A DNA stretch of 36,623 nucleotides from Zavarzinella formosa DSM 19928 (lineage in GTDB: Bacteria; Planctomycetota; Planctomycetia; Gemmatales; Gemmataceae). Of this stretch, positions 1 to 7,403 are shown piece after piece. The translations under genes and the position numbers were made by a program. Every line of letters starts with the position of its first letter. Position 1 is the stretch's first letter. The notes below the pieces were generated by a model. The model was not told where the DNA came from and ran no database searches. It was given only the letters and a program-made list of their open reading frames with translations. The stretch lies in the NCBI RefSeq assembly GCF_000255705.1, contig NZ_JH636439.1:2086629-2123251 (forward strand). Direction: 5' to 3'.

Positions 1-1
1 G

Positions 2-331
2 TTCGAGCAAACGTGGGGCGGCAAATATCCGACCATCGGAAGGCAATGGCGGCTGCACTGGAACGACATCATCGCCATGTTCGAGTTCCCTCCCGCGATC
101 CGCAAGGCGATTTACACGACGAATGCGATTGAGTCGGTGAACAGCGTGATCCGGAAGTTCACGCGGAACCGGAAGCAGTACCCGAACGCGGAGTCGGCGC
201 TGAAACTGGTTTACCTGGCGATCCATGAGGCATCGAAGAAGTGGACGATGCCCATCGTTGGCTGGAAGGCAGCCTTGAACCACTTCGCCGTGATGTTTGA
301 AGGCCGGATGCCCAAGGCCACCGGCCAGTGA
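2..331 (+). CDS. IS256-family transposase, C-terminal part (cut by window edge)
   Basis: The frame is open from base 2, so the gene begins outside the window and only about 109 residues are present. The stretch YTTNAIESVNSVIRK with its glutamate is the C-terminal signature of IS256-type (mutator-like) DDE transposases, where the Glu is the third catalytic residue. It is followed by the usual helical tail (LVYLAIHEASKKW). The protein would catalyse cut-and-paste or copy-out transposition of its own element. The ATG at 77 is internal to the domain and is not a start. Whether the upstream part is intact cannot be seen. Confidence 0.9.
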   Translation, partial: FEQTWGGKYPTIGRQWRLHWNDIIAMFEFPPAIRKAIYTTNAIESVNSVIRKFTRNRKQYPNAESALKLVYLAIHEASKKWTMPIVGWKAALNHFAVMFEGRMPKATGQ

Positions 332-357
332 CTGCAACTACCGTTCCCTACAACCCT

Positions 358-380
358 GACACAAAAGAAATTACAGGCCC
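358..380. mobile_element. Probable right terminal repeat of the IS256-type element
   Basis: About 27 bases after the transposase stop lies gacacaaaag followed by aaattacaggccc. IS256-family right ends usually carry a GACACAAAA-type terminal repeat shortly after the stop. The left end is outside the window, so the inverted repeat and target duplication cannot be confirmed. Confidence 0.4.
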
Positions 381-383
381 GAT

Positions 384-657
384 CCGTTTTGAGCCATGAC
401 TTTTCCCGGCCCCTTCTCTTCACTTTCCGGCCAGAAGATCATCCTCTGCCGGGGCTGCCTGAGACACCCCAGTCGTCGGTTCTACGGTCAGTTTTCACTT
501 CTCATGAGCGTGCCTTCCTGCGGGCACTGAATCTCACTTCTGTTAACCGGTGATTTTCACTTTCTGATCGCCATCCAACAACCTATTCTTTGATACGACA
601 TCTGAATTTTTTTCAGGCTCAGCAAAAATTTTTCTCTCTTGTGCAGGTCAAGCCCTC
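384..657. other. Intergenic region between IS end and membrane protein gene
   Basis: No convincing gene in either strand. It is AT-richer than its surroundings near 590-645 (runs of T and A), consistent with a promoter for the gene at 658, but no clear -35/-10 pair or strong ribosome binding site stands out. Confidence 0.4.
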
Positions 658-1512
658 ATGCCAGAAGCCCTCAACGAAGCGGATCGAGTCGGTCCATTGG
701 GAGAATTTGCCTCTCCGGAACTGGAGGCGGCTTACCGCGCCAGGCTTGCACCCGACGCCCGTCGGCTGACCCTTTTAATGATCGGTTCCTCGACCGCCGC
801 GGTGCTGGCGATGGGATATCAGGATTACACCCTCTTCCCCGATGGTCCGCAATTGCGGTGGCTGTGGACCGCCCGTGTCGCTTACGCCCTCCTCTCGGTG
901 GCGGCCTTTGTCGTCATCCGGTCGGAACGGGCGGCTTATGACCAGATCTTGGGCTGGTGGCTTCTGACGGGGATCGCGTTGTATGTGTGCGCCGGGGCGG
1001 TCTGGCCGGCGGGGAGCATCGAACTCCGAATCGCCGCCGCTCTTTCGGTCCTCATGTGCTACTGCATTCTTCCGCTTCCGTTCCGCTTTCAGGTCGTGGC
1101 GGCCGTCCTCCATACCGGAGCGTGGTTCGCCGTGGCTTTGTGGCTGAATCCCCCGTCCGACCACGGCTCCGTCTTGGGGGACATGTGCTGGCTGTTCATC
1201 GTGAACGCCCTGGGCGTTGTCTTGTCGCGCAACGGTCACATTCGTCAGCGGATTCTTTTTGTCACCCTGATCCGGCAGTCCGAACTGTCCGCGAAACTGG
1301 GCAAGGCGCTGGCCGAGGTCCGCACCCTGCGCGGGTTGATCCAGGTGTGTGCCTGGTGCCACAAGGTTCATGCGGACAATGATCGGTGGCAGCAATTGGA
1401 GTCGTATGTCAGGGACCACAGTCATGCCGAGTTCACGCACGGAATCTGTCCGCCATGCCTGGCCGCCGCCACCGGTGACGCGGATAATCTGGCCGAAATG
1501 AATGGCGCCTAG
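658..1512 (+). CDS. Membrane protein with C-terminal Cys (ICAWC / GICP) tail
   Basis: This 284-residue protein has about six hydrophobic segments (roughly residues 38-57, 70-88, 100-118, 125-140, 146-163, 172-190). They are followed by a short helical linker (SELSAKLGKALAEVRTLRG) and a cytoplasmic tail with C-x2-C near residue 230 (VCAWCHKV), a YVRDHS segment, and GICPPC. The same tail occurs at the C-terminus of many PAS- and receiver-containing signalling proteins in planctomycetes and deltaproteobacteria, where it probably binds a metal. The N-terminal membrane part is not a family I can name. A membrane sensor role is inference. The stop is TAG, one of the few in the window. Confidence 0.8.
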   Translation: MPEALNEADRVGPLGEFASPELEAAYRARLAPDARRLTLLMIGSSTAAVLAMGYQDYTLFPDGPQLRWLWTARVAYALLSVAAFVVIRSERAAYDQILGWWLLTGIALYVCAGAVWPAGSIELRIAAALSVLMCYCILPLPFRFQVVAAVLHTGAWFAVALWLNPPSDHGSVLGDMCWLFIVNALGVVLSRNGHIRQRILFVTLIRQSELSAKLGKALAEVRTLRGLIQVCAWCHKVHADNDRWQQLESYVRDHSHAEFTHGICPPCLAAATGDADNLAEMNGA

Positions 1513-1638
1513 GTCGGCTGAGTAACTTTTATTTGGTCAGAGTGATCGTGCGGGTTGAGCTGATGCAAACTTATTTAAGCGGTTGTAGGCCGGTCCTTCG
1601 GCCCAAGTCCGAAAACTTCCTGTGTTCCGCAATTATTG

Positions 1639-1791
1639 TTAATTCGTAAGGGCAGTCGATTCGGCCGGCAATACTTTCACGACTCGGGTGGCGTGCATCC
1701 GACGGGCCAGTTCTAGAAGCATCTGTTGTACTGGGCGGGCCGCTGGAACGGTTTTACGAGAGGTTTGGCGGGGCTTGGATTTCGTGATCAT
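1639..1791 (-). CDS. Small basic hypothetical protein
   Basis: A 50-residue protein starting MITKSKPRQ and ending in a stretch with ELARRMHATRVVK. The start was chosen because AGGAAG lies six bases before this ATG, while the longer frame that reaches 2091 has no such site. The N-terminus is Lys/Arg rich and the second half looks helical. I do not recognise a function. It sits alone between two convergent-looking neighbours. Confidence 0.45.
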   Translation of the reverse strand: MITKSKPRQTSRKTVPAARPVQQMLLELARRMHATRVVKVLPAESTALTN

Positions 1792-2129
1792 GATGAACTT
1801 CCTGTGGCTTGTGGGTGGGAATCCTTTCGACAACCAGGACAAAGCAATAGTGATGCCGAAACATTTCGCGTTAAAGAGGGCAAGATTACGAGGCATGGGA
1901 AAGACCCCTCCCCGCCCGTCTTGCCCCGGATGCGCACTCCTGTTCCCCATGATTGGAAGTGTTACACGCCTTACAAAACGACACGTTTCATCGTCGGTCT
2001 TCCAAAGACAGTTGAACCGACCAGAGACGCGAAGACTGCAAGTGGGACGCGACAATGGGTCTGACTTCCGATGGCGCGTTTCGTGCTTCAACCGGAAGGT
2101 AAAGCGTCCCGCCTTCCCGCCCGTTGCGA

Positions 2130-2840
2130 TTACCGGACATCGGCCGCATTCTCCCCGGTGATCTTGTCGGTCAGCCAGCCCCGCTCATTGGCATATCTGA
2201 CGAGATCCACCCGGCTGCGCATTCGCAATTTTTCCATTGCCCGCGTCTTGTACGTTTCAATCGTCTTCACGCTTAACTTCATCCGGGCGGCGATTTCCTT
2301 GTTGCTGTAACCGATGGCAACCATCCGCAACACCTGACCCTCCCGCTCACTTAACATCGCATCAGGAGGCGTGGACGGCGCCACCAAGCCGTCGGCCATC
2401 ACCGGGTCCAGGTACGACCCGCCGCCAGCCACGGACCTGATCGCATGGAGCAGTTGGTCGGCCGTCGCCCGCTTCAGCACATATCCGACGACCCCGGCGG
2501 CCAGGAGGAGTCTCACCGATCCCGTCTCCTCGCATGCCGTCAGGACGACGACTTTTTGGTCCGGCCGGGCCGCCCGGATTTGAGCCGCCACGTCCGGCCC
2601 GCTCAGGCCCGGCAGGGACACTTCCAAGATCACCACGTCCGGGTCGGCTTCATTCGCCAGCCGCACGGCCTCCGGCCCGTCGACAGCCTCCGCGACGACC
2701 CGCATGTCAGGCTGGGCGTTGAGCAAGGCTTTCACCCCCTCCCGGACGACGGCATGACCGTCGGCAACGAGAACGGTAATTTTGCCGTGATGCAAGGGCA
2801 TGGGGGCGGGGGTTCCCCCAAGGGGGAGCGGCGTGGTCAT
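2130..2840 (-). CDS. NarL/FixJ-type response regulator with Glu in place of the phosphoacceptor Asp
   Basis: This 236-residue protein has an N-terminal receiver (about 20-138) and a C-terminal LuxR-type HTH (about 165-228, with LSEREGQVLRMVAIGYSNKEIAA and the KTRAMEKLRMRS segment). In the receiver the usual acidic pair is reduced to ADG (only D27). The phosphoacceptor position in VVILEVSLPG is Glu73, not Asp. The conserved Thr (VVVLTA) and Lys (YVLKRA) remain. A Glu at this place often mimics the phosphorylated state, so this may be a constitutively active DNA-binding regulator. No partner histidine kinase is nearby. The exact start is uncertain: M1 and M14 both lack a good binding site. Confidence 0.9.
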   Translation of the reverse strand: MTTPLPLGGTPAPMPLHHGKITVLVADGHAVVREGVKALLNAQPDMRVVAEAVDGPEAVRLANEADPDVVILEVSLPGLSGPDVAAQIRAARPDQKVVVLTACEETGSVRLLLAAGVVGYVLKRATADQLLHAIRSVAGGGSYLDPVMADGLVAPSTPPDAMLSEREGQVLRMVAIGYSNKEIAARMKLSVKTIETYKTRAMEKLRMRSRVDLVRYANERGWLTDKITGENAADVR

Positions 2841-3057
2841 GATCGCGCTGGCATTCCATGTAAACGGAGGCTAGTCGCGAGGGACCGGGGGTGCCTGTAA
2901 CGGGTAGCGTTAGACTATTATACTCGTGAGGTGTTGGAACCCTGTCATGAATTCATCCGCGACGACAGGATTATCCGCAATCCTCCGGTTGAAATCTACA
3001 CGATCTTTCGCAAGGCTTCTTCGAGGTTAAGATACATGATGGAGAAAGGAGCGGACG

Positions 3058-3327
3058 ATGAACGAAAATCAATTGATCGTGACGGGTCATCGATTGCTGG
3101 AGGAGGCGATGGAGTTACGCAGGGTGTATCCCGACAGAGTGGCGATGCGAGAAGTGAACATCAGCGCTATTCCATCGGAGTCATGCAACGGCAATTCGGT
3201 CGCATTCCTGTCCGGATTAAGATGTCTCTGGGACGAGATGGTTCTCGTGCGTGATGGAGAGGCTGATTCCCTGATGGTTCTGGACGACGAGATCGCTTGC
3301 ATGGAGAGTCTTCTGCCCTCCCCTTGA
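3058..3327 (+). CDS. Hypothetical protein, 89 residues
   Basis: Starts MNENQLIVTGHRLLEEAME with GGAG located a suitable distance upstream (gaaaggagcggacg). It has an N-terminal amphipathic helix, a middle stretch with one Cys, and an acidic C-terminal half. No family is recognised. It lies between the NarL-type regulator and the Rdx-like genes. Being on the opposite strand to both, it is probably transcribed alone. Confidence 0.55.
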   Translation: MNENQLIVTGHRLLEEAMELRRVYPDRVAMREVNISAIPSESCNGNSVAFLSGLRCLWDEMVLVRDGEADSLMVLDDEIACMESLLPSP

Positions 3328-3348
3328 AGTCGCCATTCGCACTTCGTT

Positions 3349-3588
3349 TTAAGAATTGAAGATCGGGATGGCGTTCTCGACCGCCGCCTCCACTTCCTCC
3401 ACGTCCGGTAATGAGTCTCCCTCTCGTTGAATTACCCGAGTTCCGTCCACAAACACCGAGAACTCCCCTGACTCGCCGTCTTCAACGTCGGCTTCGACAT
3501 CCAGATCTCTTTCCAAAAACGAGACAACCAAGTCCGTATGACTGCGGATCGTCGGGCAGACCGGGCAGCGTTTGATGACTGTTTTCAT
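3349..3588 (-). CDS. SelW/Rdx-like small thioredoxin-fold protein, copy A
   Basis: A 79-residue protein (from the ATG after ggagaacacc) with MKTVIKRCPVC at the N-terminus (C8-x2-C11), a helix, then GEFSVFVDGTRVIQ and LPDVEEVEAAVENA. The order beta strand, CxxC, helix, G-x-F-x-V-x-V-x-G hairpin and C-terminal helix matches the Rdx family (selenoprotein W/T/H and their Cys homologues), which are thiol redox proteins. Two paralogues follow on the same strand at 3711-3947 and 4620-4856. The family call is by pattern only, and the redox partner is unknown. The longer start (3600) adds only MENT and lacks the ribosome binding site. Confidence 0.65.
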   Translation of the reverse strand: MKTVIKRCPVCPTIRSHTDLVVSFLERDLDVEADVEDGESGEFSVFVDGTRVIQREGDSLPDVEEVEAAVENAIPIFNS

Positions 3589-3710
3589 GGTGTTCTCCAC
3601 ACGGGGCGACCTCTGAAAGGGTGCATCTGAGGCGCCATCGAATACAAAACAACTGTTTTAACGTGAGTGGGAGATGTGCTTTTCTGCTCGATCATTTTGA
3701 TGAGATTGAA

Positions 3711-3947
3711 TCATGCGACCGCGTGCGTTGCCCCCGAAACGGCTTTTTCAATTTCCTCAATATCGGGCAAAGAATTGCTATCGCGACGGAGAACCTCAAT
3801 GCCGTTCACAAAAATCGCAAACTCGCCCGGATCACCGTTTTGCATGACGGCGTCAATGTGGAGATCCTCAAACAATTCCGCCAGGATTTCCTTCATGTGA
3901 CTTTTGATGATGGGACAACTCGGACAACGTCTGATGACCGTGAGCAT
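3711..3947 (-). CDS. SelW/Rdx-like small thioredoxin-fold protein, copy B
   Basis: A 78-residue paralogue of the gene at 3349-3588. It has MLTVIRRCPSC (C8-x2-C11), then GEFAIFVNGIEVLRR and LPDIEEIEKAV. The start is set by comparison with the other two copies and by GGAG just upstream (tggagaagttt). The longer frame to 3965 adds MRMEKF, which overlaps the binding site. It has its own upstream gap of about 300 bases, so it is probably transcribed separately from copy A. Confidence 0.65.
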   Translation of the reverse strand: MLTVIRRCPSCPIIKSHMKEILAELFEDLHIDAVMQNGDPGEFAIFVNGIEVLRRDSNSLPDIEEIEKAVSGATHAVA

Positions 3948-4252
3948 AAACTTCTCCATTCGCAAACGGGCATGATTGAAAGAAGCAACCCTTGGGCCAA
4001 TGTTTGTGAATAGTTTGAAAGTATTGTTGCCAAGAGGAAGTGAATGCCGATTCAGAGAGAGATGGCGGCGGGAATCAGGCTTTTGCGCCAGACTTTGACA
4101 AAGCGGTTGCCCTCAGCAAAAAACACCCATTTTCGAATAACTGAAGTTGATCAAAATGAAGTATCTGCGAAAATTTATCTGAATGTCCGCTTGTCAAATA
4201 ATCAATTGTTTCCAATGCCCCTCCGTCATTTCAAGTCAGATCGGAGTCTGCA
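3948..4252. other. Intergenic region between Rdx-like copy B and CheY-like gene
   Basis: A divergent promoter region of about 300 bases. An open frame at 4044-4256 (70 codons, AGAGGAAG upstream of its ATG) overlaps the next start by four bases. However, its base use is AT-rich and unlike its neighbours and its product has no recognisable pattern, so it is not called as a gene. No clear sigma-70 promoter pair is visible. Confidence 0.35.
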
Positions 4253-4618
4253 ATGACCTCCTTTCCAAACCGCCCGGCCATTCTTGTCGTCGATGACCTG
4301 AAAGACACAGCCGATTCGTTTGCCACCGTCCTGGACTTGCTCGGGTATGACACCAGGGTCGCCTACTCTCCTCGTGAGGTTGGCCGGCTCGTCGGGGAGG
4401 GGTTTCAACCGGATGCGGTCGTCCTCGACATTGATTTGGGAGTTCAGTCCGGCTTCGACGTGGCCAGGGAGTTGTGCGCTGCCTTGGGCCGCCGCCCCGT
4501 GCTCGTGGCGCTGACAGGTCATCAGGGGCTTGAGGCGAGGGCGAAGCGGGAGGGATTCGACCATCACTTTCTCAAGCCTGCCAACCCGAGTGACGTGGCT
4601 GGCGTGCTGCCCCATTGA
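4253..4618 (+). CDS. Single-domain response regulator (CheY-like)
   Basis: This 121-residue protein consists only of a receiver domain. The acidic pair is D14-D15 (LVVDD), the phosphoacceptor is D59 (VVLDIDLG), the switch Thr is T88 (ALTG) and the conserved Lys is K108 (FLKPA), so all catalytic positions are intact. Such stand-alone receivers act as phosphate shuttles or protein-binding switches. It ends one base before the convergent stop of Rdx-like copy C. No kinase is in the window. It contrasts with the nearby regulator at 2130-2840, which has lost its phosphoacceptor. Confidence 0.9.
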   Translation: MTSFPNRPAILVVDDLKDTADSFATVLDLLGYDTRVAYSPREVGRLVGEGFQPDAVVLDIDLGVQSGFDVARELCAALGRRPVLVALTGHQGLEARAKREGFDHHFLKPANPSDVAGVLPH

Positions 4619-4619
4619 A

Positions 4620-4856
4620 TCACGCCCCGACCAAAAATTCCCGTTGAACCGCCTCCTCCACTTCTTGAATGGATGGCAGGTCGTCCGTGCTTCGTTGAAA
4701 CAGCGAGGCGCCATTCACGTAGACACCGAATTCTCCCTTCATTCCCTGTTGGATCACCGCGTGTATTTGCAGGTTCCGGCCCAATGCCGTGGCCAAGTCA
4801 AGGGCATACCGGCACACCATCGGGCATTCCTGGGAGCTCATAATGACAGTTTCCAT
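4620..4856 (-). CDS. SelW/Rdx-like small thioredoxin-fold protein, copy C (C-x3-C)
   Basis: A 78-residue paralogue of the genes at 3349 and 3711. It begins METVIMSSQECPMVCRY, has GEFGVYVNGASLFQR and ends LPSIQEVEEAVQRE. The ATG after caggagaatgtg was chosen because all three copies then share length and N-terminal layout. The longer frame to 4973 has no support. The active site differs: C11 and C15 are separated by three residues rather than two, which would change the geometry of any disulfide. It is convergent with the CheY-like gene. Confidence 0.65.
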   Translation of the reverse strand: METVIMSSQECPMVCRYALDLATALGRNLQIHAVIQQGMKGEFGVYVNGASLFQRSTDDLPSIQEVEEAVQREFLVGA

Positions 4857-5018
4857 CACATTCTCCTGAGTGGAATCACAGGAGGACTGGCAGCATACGC
4901 CGGGCCGTTTGACGCAAATTCTTCCATTTATAAGGCTTGCGGAAACATTATCGGACGCGCAGATCGGCGCCAATGATGACGAAAAATGTTTTGGCCTGTT
5001 TGATGCTGAGGCGGGGTC

Positions 5019-5141
5019 ATGGCAAAAGATTCATTTTTTCCGGCAAAAAACAGGGAAAATCAAAGTATGGTGATTGTGCCGGAAGGGGAGGTTCTGACGC
5101 GCAAGCCACTGGTTGAATCGCATTACCCGCAGACCGGGTGA
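5019..5141 (+). CDS. Possible short ORF (40 codons)
   Basis: An ATG frame encoding MAKDSFFPAKNRENQ and ending HYPQTG, within an otherwise empty stretch of about 340 bases (4857-5193). The upstream site (gaggcggggtc) is weak and the product shows no known pattern. It could equally be chance. The rest of 4857-5193 probably holds the promoter of Rdx-like copy C. Confidence 0.25.
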   Translation: MAKDSFFPAKNRENQSMVIVPEGEVLTRKPLVESHYPQTG

Positions 5142-5193
5142 TGGACTCTTGTGATCCGCGCCCCGCACCACGACGACCATCGGGAGCCGACGC

Positions 5194-5625
5194 ATGACCG
5201 CCATACAATCCGATCACTTCGAGGACCCCGCGGATGCGGCCGCAAGCGACCCTTCGTTCGACACTCCGATGCCGGGACAGATCGACGGATTGGGCGCCGC
5301 CCCTCCCTGGACAACGGAATCACTCAAACATGGGATGACCCCGTCTGGCGCCGGTGAGAGAGAAGACATTGCTCCTAATCTGCGGGCAAGGGGGGATGTC
5401 GAGTTGCTCCTGACCAAAAGCGAAGTGGAACGTCTGCTCCGTCAGGCCGTCTTGGCCGCCGAGTCTTCGCCCGGCTGGGGGCCGGGCCGGGAGTTCCTTC
5501 ATGAGATCACAGACGACGAATATGTGTTCGATGGTTTCGAGAACTCATCCTTCACCATTGTTCATCAGGGGGCGGCCTATGACATCCGCTATTACGACGG
5601 GTTCTCGACCGAGTTCATTCAGTAA
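5194..5625 (+). CDS. Hypothetical protein, 143 residues
   Basis: The first 65 residues are low-complexity, acidic and proline/glycine rich and are probably disordered. The second half (about 70-143) looks folded: a helix (LLLTKSEVERLLRQAVLAA) followed by beta-rich sequence with many aromatic residues (DEYVFDGF, SFTIVHQGAAYDIRYYDGF). GGGAGC lies before the ATG. No family is recognised. It is the last host-like gene before the phage-like block begins. Confidence 0.55.
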   Translation: MTAIQSDHFEDPADAAASDPSFDTPMPGQIDGLGAAPPWTTESLKHGMTPSGAGEREDIAPNLRARGDVELLLTKSEVERLLRQAVLAAESSPGWGPGREFLHEITDDEYVFDGFENSSFTIVHQGAAYDIRYYDGFSTEFIQ

Positions 5626-5700
5626 GCGATTCTCTCCGGCGATCATCGGACTCTCGCAACCGCCGACTCAATAATTCGTCATCAGGGGTGAAGAAACCGC

Positions 5701-5729
5701 TTGACCGTTCGCGCAACCCGCGCTAGTTT
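5701..5729 (+). promoter_or_regulatory. Shared-type promoter copy 1 (TTGACC-N17-TAGTTT)
   Basis: The -35 is TTGACC at 5701-5706 and the -10 is TAGTTT at 5724-5729, exactly 17 bases apart, preceded by aaaccgc. Three further copies with the same -35 and the same spacing lie at 16367, 33320 and 34840. A small hairpin (cgggcaatgatgcccg) follows shortly downstream. It would drive the gene train from 5781. Confidence 0.7.
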
Positions 5730-5780
5730 CGGTTTGTCGGGCAATGATGCCCGGCACCACATCGGACGGAGATCCATTCC

Positions 5781-5993
5781 ATGTCAACCACCTATCGCTA
5801 CCAAGAAGAGTTTTCAGCCGAACTAACCCAAGCCTGGCTTGCCGGGAAGCAGGAACACGTCCGGCTCACCATTCGTCAGTTGAAGAACAAGGCCCAAGCG
5901 GCGTACATCGCGGCGATGGTTGCCGTCAATCTTGCCAACGATCAGGCGTTCTTGGCTGATGAGTTCTGCGACTTCATGCACCCCAACTACTGA
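5781..5993 (+). CDS. Small helical hypothetical protein, first gene of phage-like train
   Basis: A 70-residue protein, MSTTYRYQEEFSAELTQAW at the start, with a helical middle (RQLKNKAQAAYIAAMVAVNLAND). GGAG upstream supports the ATG, and a promoter of the four-copy type ends about 50 bases before it. No family is known. Position and size fit a phage early gene. Confidence 0.65.
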   Translation: MSTTYRYQEEFSAELTQAWLAGKQEHVRLTIRQLKNKAQAAYIAAMVAVNLANDQAFLADEFCDFMHPNY

Positions 5994-6055
5994 TTCACGG
6001 TCCTGGGCAAGACTTGGAAACTGCCCGTCACATCTCAACACAGCAAGGAGGCTTT

Positions 6056-6634
6056 ATGGCCAAAACCCAACTCAACAAAACCAGACGCGAACTCATCTTG
6101 GAACACATCGAAAAGGCCGTCATTCCAAACGCCATCGACCGGACGCACGAAAAAGCACTGTACGACGCGATCCTCTCCGGTGCGAATGTGGCAATTCGCT
6201 TGAAGTACCCGGAGGCTGACATGGCGATCCTTCGCAAATACCGTTGCACCCGATTCGACCGATGCCTCAAGTTCCAATTCCCGACGGGCCGGGTGGATGG
6301 TTTCAGTTTCCCGTATGCGGACGAAGAACGGCTTGCAGACATGCCGAACGGTGGGGGATGCTTCACGAGGGATGTATTCGTGGCCGACGAGGATTTTGAG
6401 ACAGCGTTTAACGAACATGCCTTGGTCAAGAAAGCCAACGATGCAGCCGTCAGCCGGAAGAACGCCGACTACCACTCTCTCGTCCATACGGCAAAGACGG
6501 TTGAGGACATTCTGGCGGTCATGCCGCTTCCCGACGCACTGATCGAACGCCTCTGCGGGCAACGGCAGGCTCTGGTCGCCATCTCGCCCGAGGTGATCGA
6601 ACGGATCAAAGCCGACTTCGCCACCGCCGCATAA
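6056..6634 (+). CDS. Phage-type hypothetical protein, possibly Nmad5-like
   Basis: A 192-residue protein starting MAKTQLNKTRRELILEHIEK. The start is fixed by AAGGAGG six bases upstream; the frame extending to 6014 has no such site. The protein begins with a helical segment, has a middle beta region (RCLKFQFPTGRVDGFSFPY) and a helical C-terminus with MPLPDALIERL. Its layout recalls phage proteins annotated as nucleotide-modification-associated domain 5, but this is a resemblance only. No modification enzyme is adjacent, although a C5 methyltransferase lies at 14745. Confidence 0.6.
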   Translation: MAKTQLNKTRRELILEHIEKAVIPNAIDRTHEKALYDAILSGANVAIRLKYPEADMAILRKYRCTRFDRCLKFQFPTGRVDGFSFPYADEERLADMPNGGGCFTRDVFVADEDFETAFNEHALVKKANDAAVSRKNADYHSLVHTAKTVEDILAVMPLPDALIERLCGQRQALVAISPEVIERIKADFATAA

Positions 6635-6649
6635 CGAAAGGCCTCGCCC

Positions 6650-6928
6650 ATGACCAATACCATCGCCAGTGAGATTACGCGGTTGGAGGATGCAAAAATG
6701 ATCTATGCCCGTGATTACGACACCATGATGGCCGTCATCCGTGCTCAAGCCAAGCAGCTCGCCGAAGCTCGGGAAGCGTTACAACCGTTTGCCGGATTTG
6801 CCGAGGACGTTGACCACTGGCGGCATGAAGACGATTCATTCTGCACGCATCGGATCAAGGCTTCTCATCTGCGGGAGGCACGTAATGCCCTCGCCGCCAT
6901 TAACCCTATCCAGGAGCTACCCGCATGA
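6650..6928 (+). CDS. Coiled-coil phage-like small protein
   Basis: 92 residues. A long helix (residues 5-45, with MMAVIRAQAKQLAEAREAL) is followed by LQPFAGFAEDV and HRIKASHLREARNALAAI. The ALxPFAxF...H-x-LRxAR-x-AL arrangement is frequent in small phage proteins of unknown role. Its stop overlaps the next start (ATGA), which implies translational coupling. Confidence 0.65.
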   Translation: MTNTIASEITRLEDAKMIYARDYDTMMAVIRAQAKQLAEAREALQPFAGFAEDVDHWRHEDDSFCTHRIKASHLREARNALAAINPIQELPA

Positions 6929-7191
6929 AAATCACAACACTGATCGAACTGCTTGGTATGTTCCCCGGCTCGACCGAAGTTTATGTCCAAACTTGCGAAG
7001 GCGACCTGCTTTCACCCCTTGAACGCAAGAACCTTTGGCTGACGGAGGCATGGATCGACGAGCGGTCGAAAACACTTGAGGCACCCAAACTGGTCATCAC
7101 CGCTTTCATCAATGGAAGAGAGCGGATCGAGCACAAGAATCAGCACTCTGGCGTGCTGGTCAAGCATGTGGATAAAGAGACGGCCGCATGA
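6925..7191 (+). CDS. Hypothetical phage-like protein, 88 residues
   Basis: MKITTLIELLGMFPGSTEVYVQ at the start, with mixed alpha/beta composition and an acidic middle. It overlaps both neighbours by four bases (ATGA), so it belongs to the coupled train 6650-8793. No family is recognised. Confidence 0.6.
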   Translation: MKITTLIELLGMFPGSTEVYVQTCEGDLLSPLERKNLWLTEAWIDERSKTLEAPKLVITAFINGRERIEHKNQHSGVLVKHVDKETAA

Positions 7192-7403
7192 CCGATCCCC
7201 AACAAACCGAAGTCGAGAACGCCCTTCTCCGCGGCGCACTTTTCCTGACCGCCAACGCCCTGAAAGAATACCACGACGCCCCTCACTTCGAGATTGACGA
7301 TGACGGGGTGCCGAAGATGGAGGTGATCGTCTCCGAGATGACCCGAGGGAAAGCAGCCGAGGCGTTGTTGCGGGCGAACAAGCTGTTGAGAGGGGTGGCA
7401 TGA
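7188..7403 (+). CDS. Hypothetical phage-like protein, 71 residues
   Basis: Starts MTDPQQTEVENALLRGALFL, with an acidic central loop (FEIDDDGVPKMEV) and a C-terminal helix (AAEALLRANKLL). ATGA overlaps exist at both ends. No family is recognised. Confidence 0.6.
   Translation: MTDPQQTEVENALLRGALFLTANALKEYHDAPHFEIDDDGVPKMEVIVSEMTRGKAAEALLRANKLLRGVA

Noticed and set aside
775-1440. Long open frame on the minus strand opposite the membrane protein gene
   Set aside because: Its product is low-complexity and Arg/Pro/Gln-rich, with no domain or binding site; it mirrors the codon bias of the real gene.
4044-4256. 70-codon frame before the CheY-like gene
   Set aside because: It has a fair binding site, but AT-rich codon use unlike its neighbours and no recognisable product.
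5019-5141. YPQTG at the end of a small frame, reminiscent of a sortase signal
   Set aside because: The motif is not LPxTG and no membrane helix or basic tail follows, so it is coincidence.
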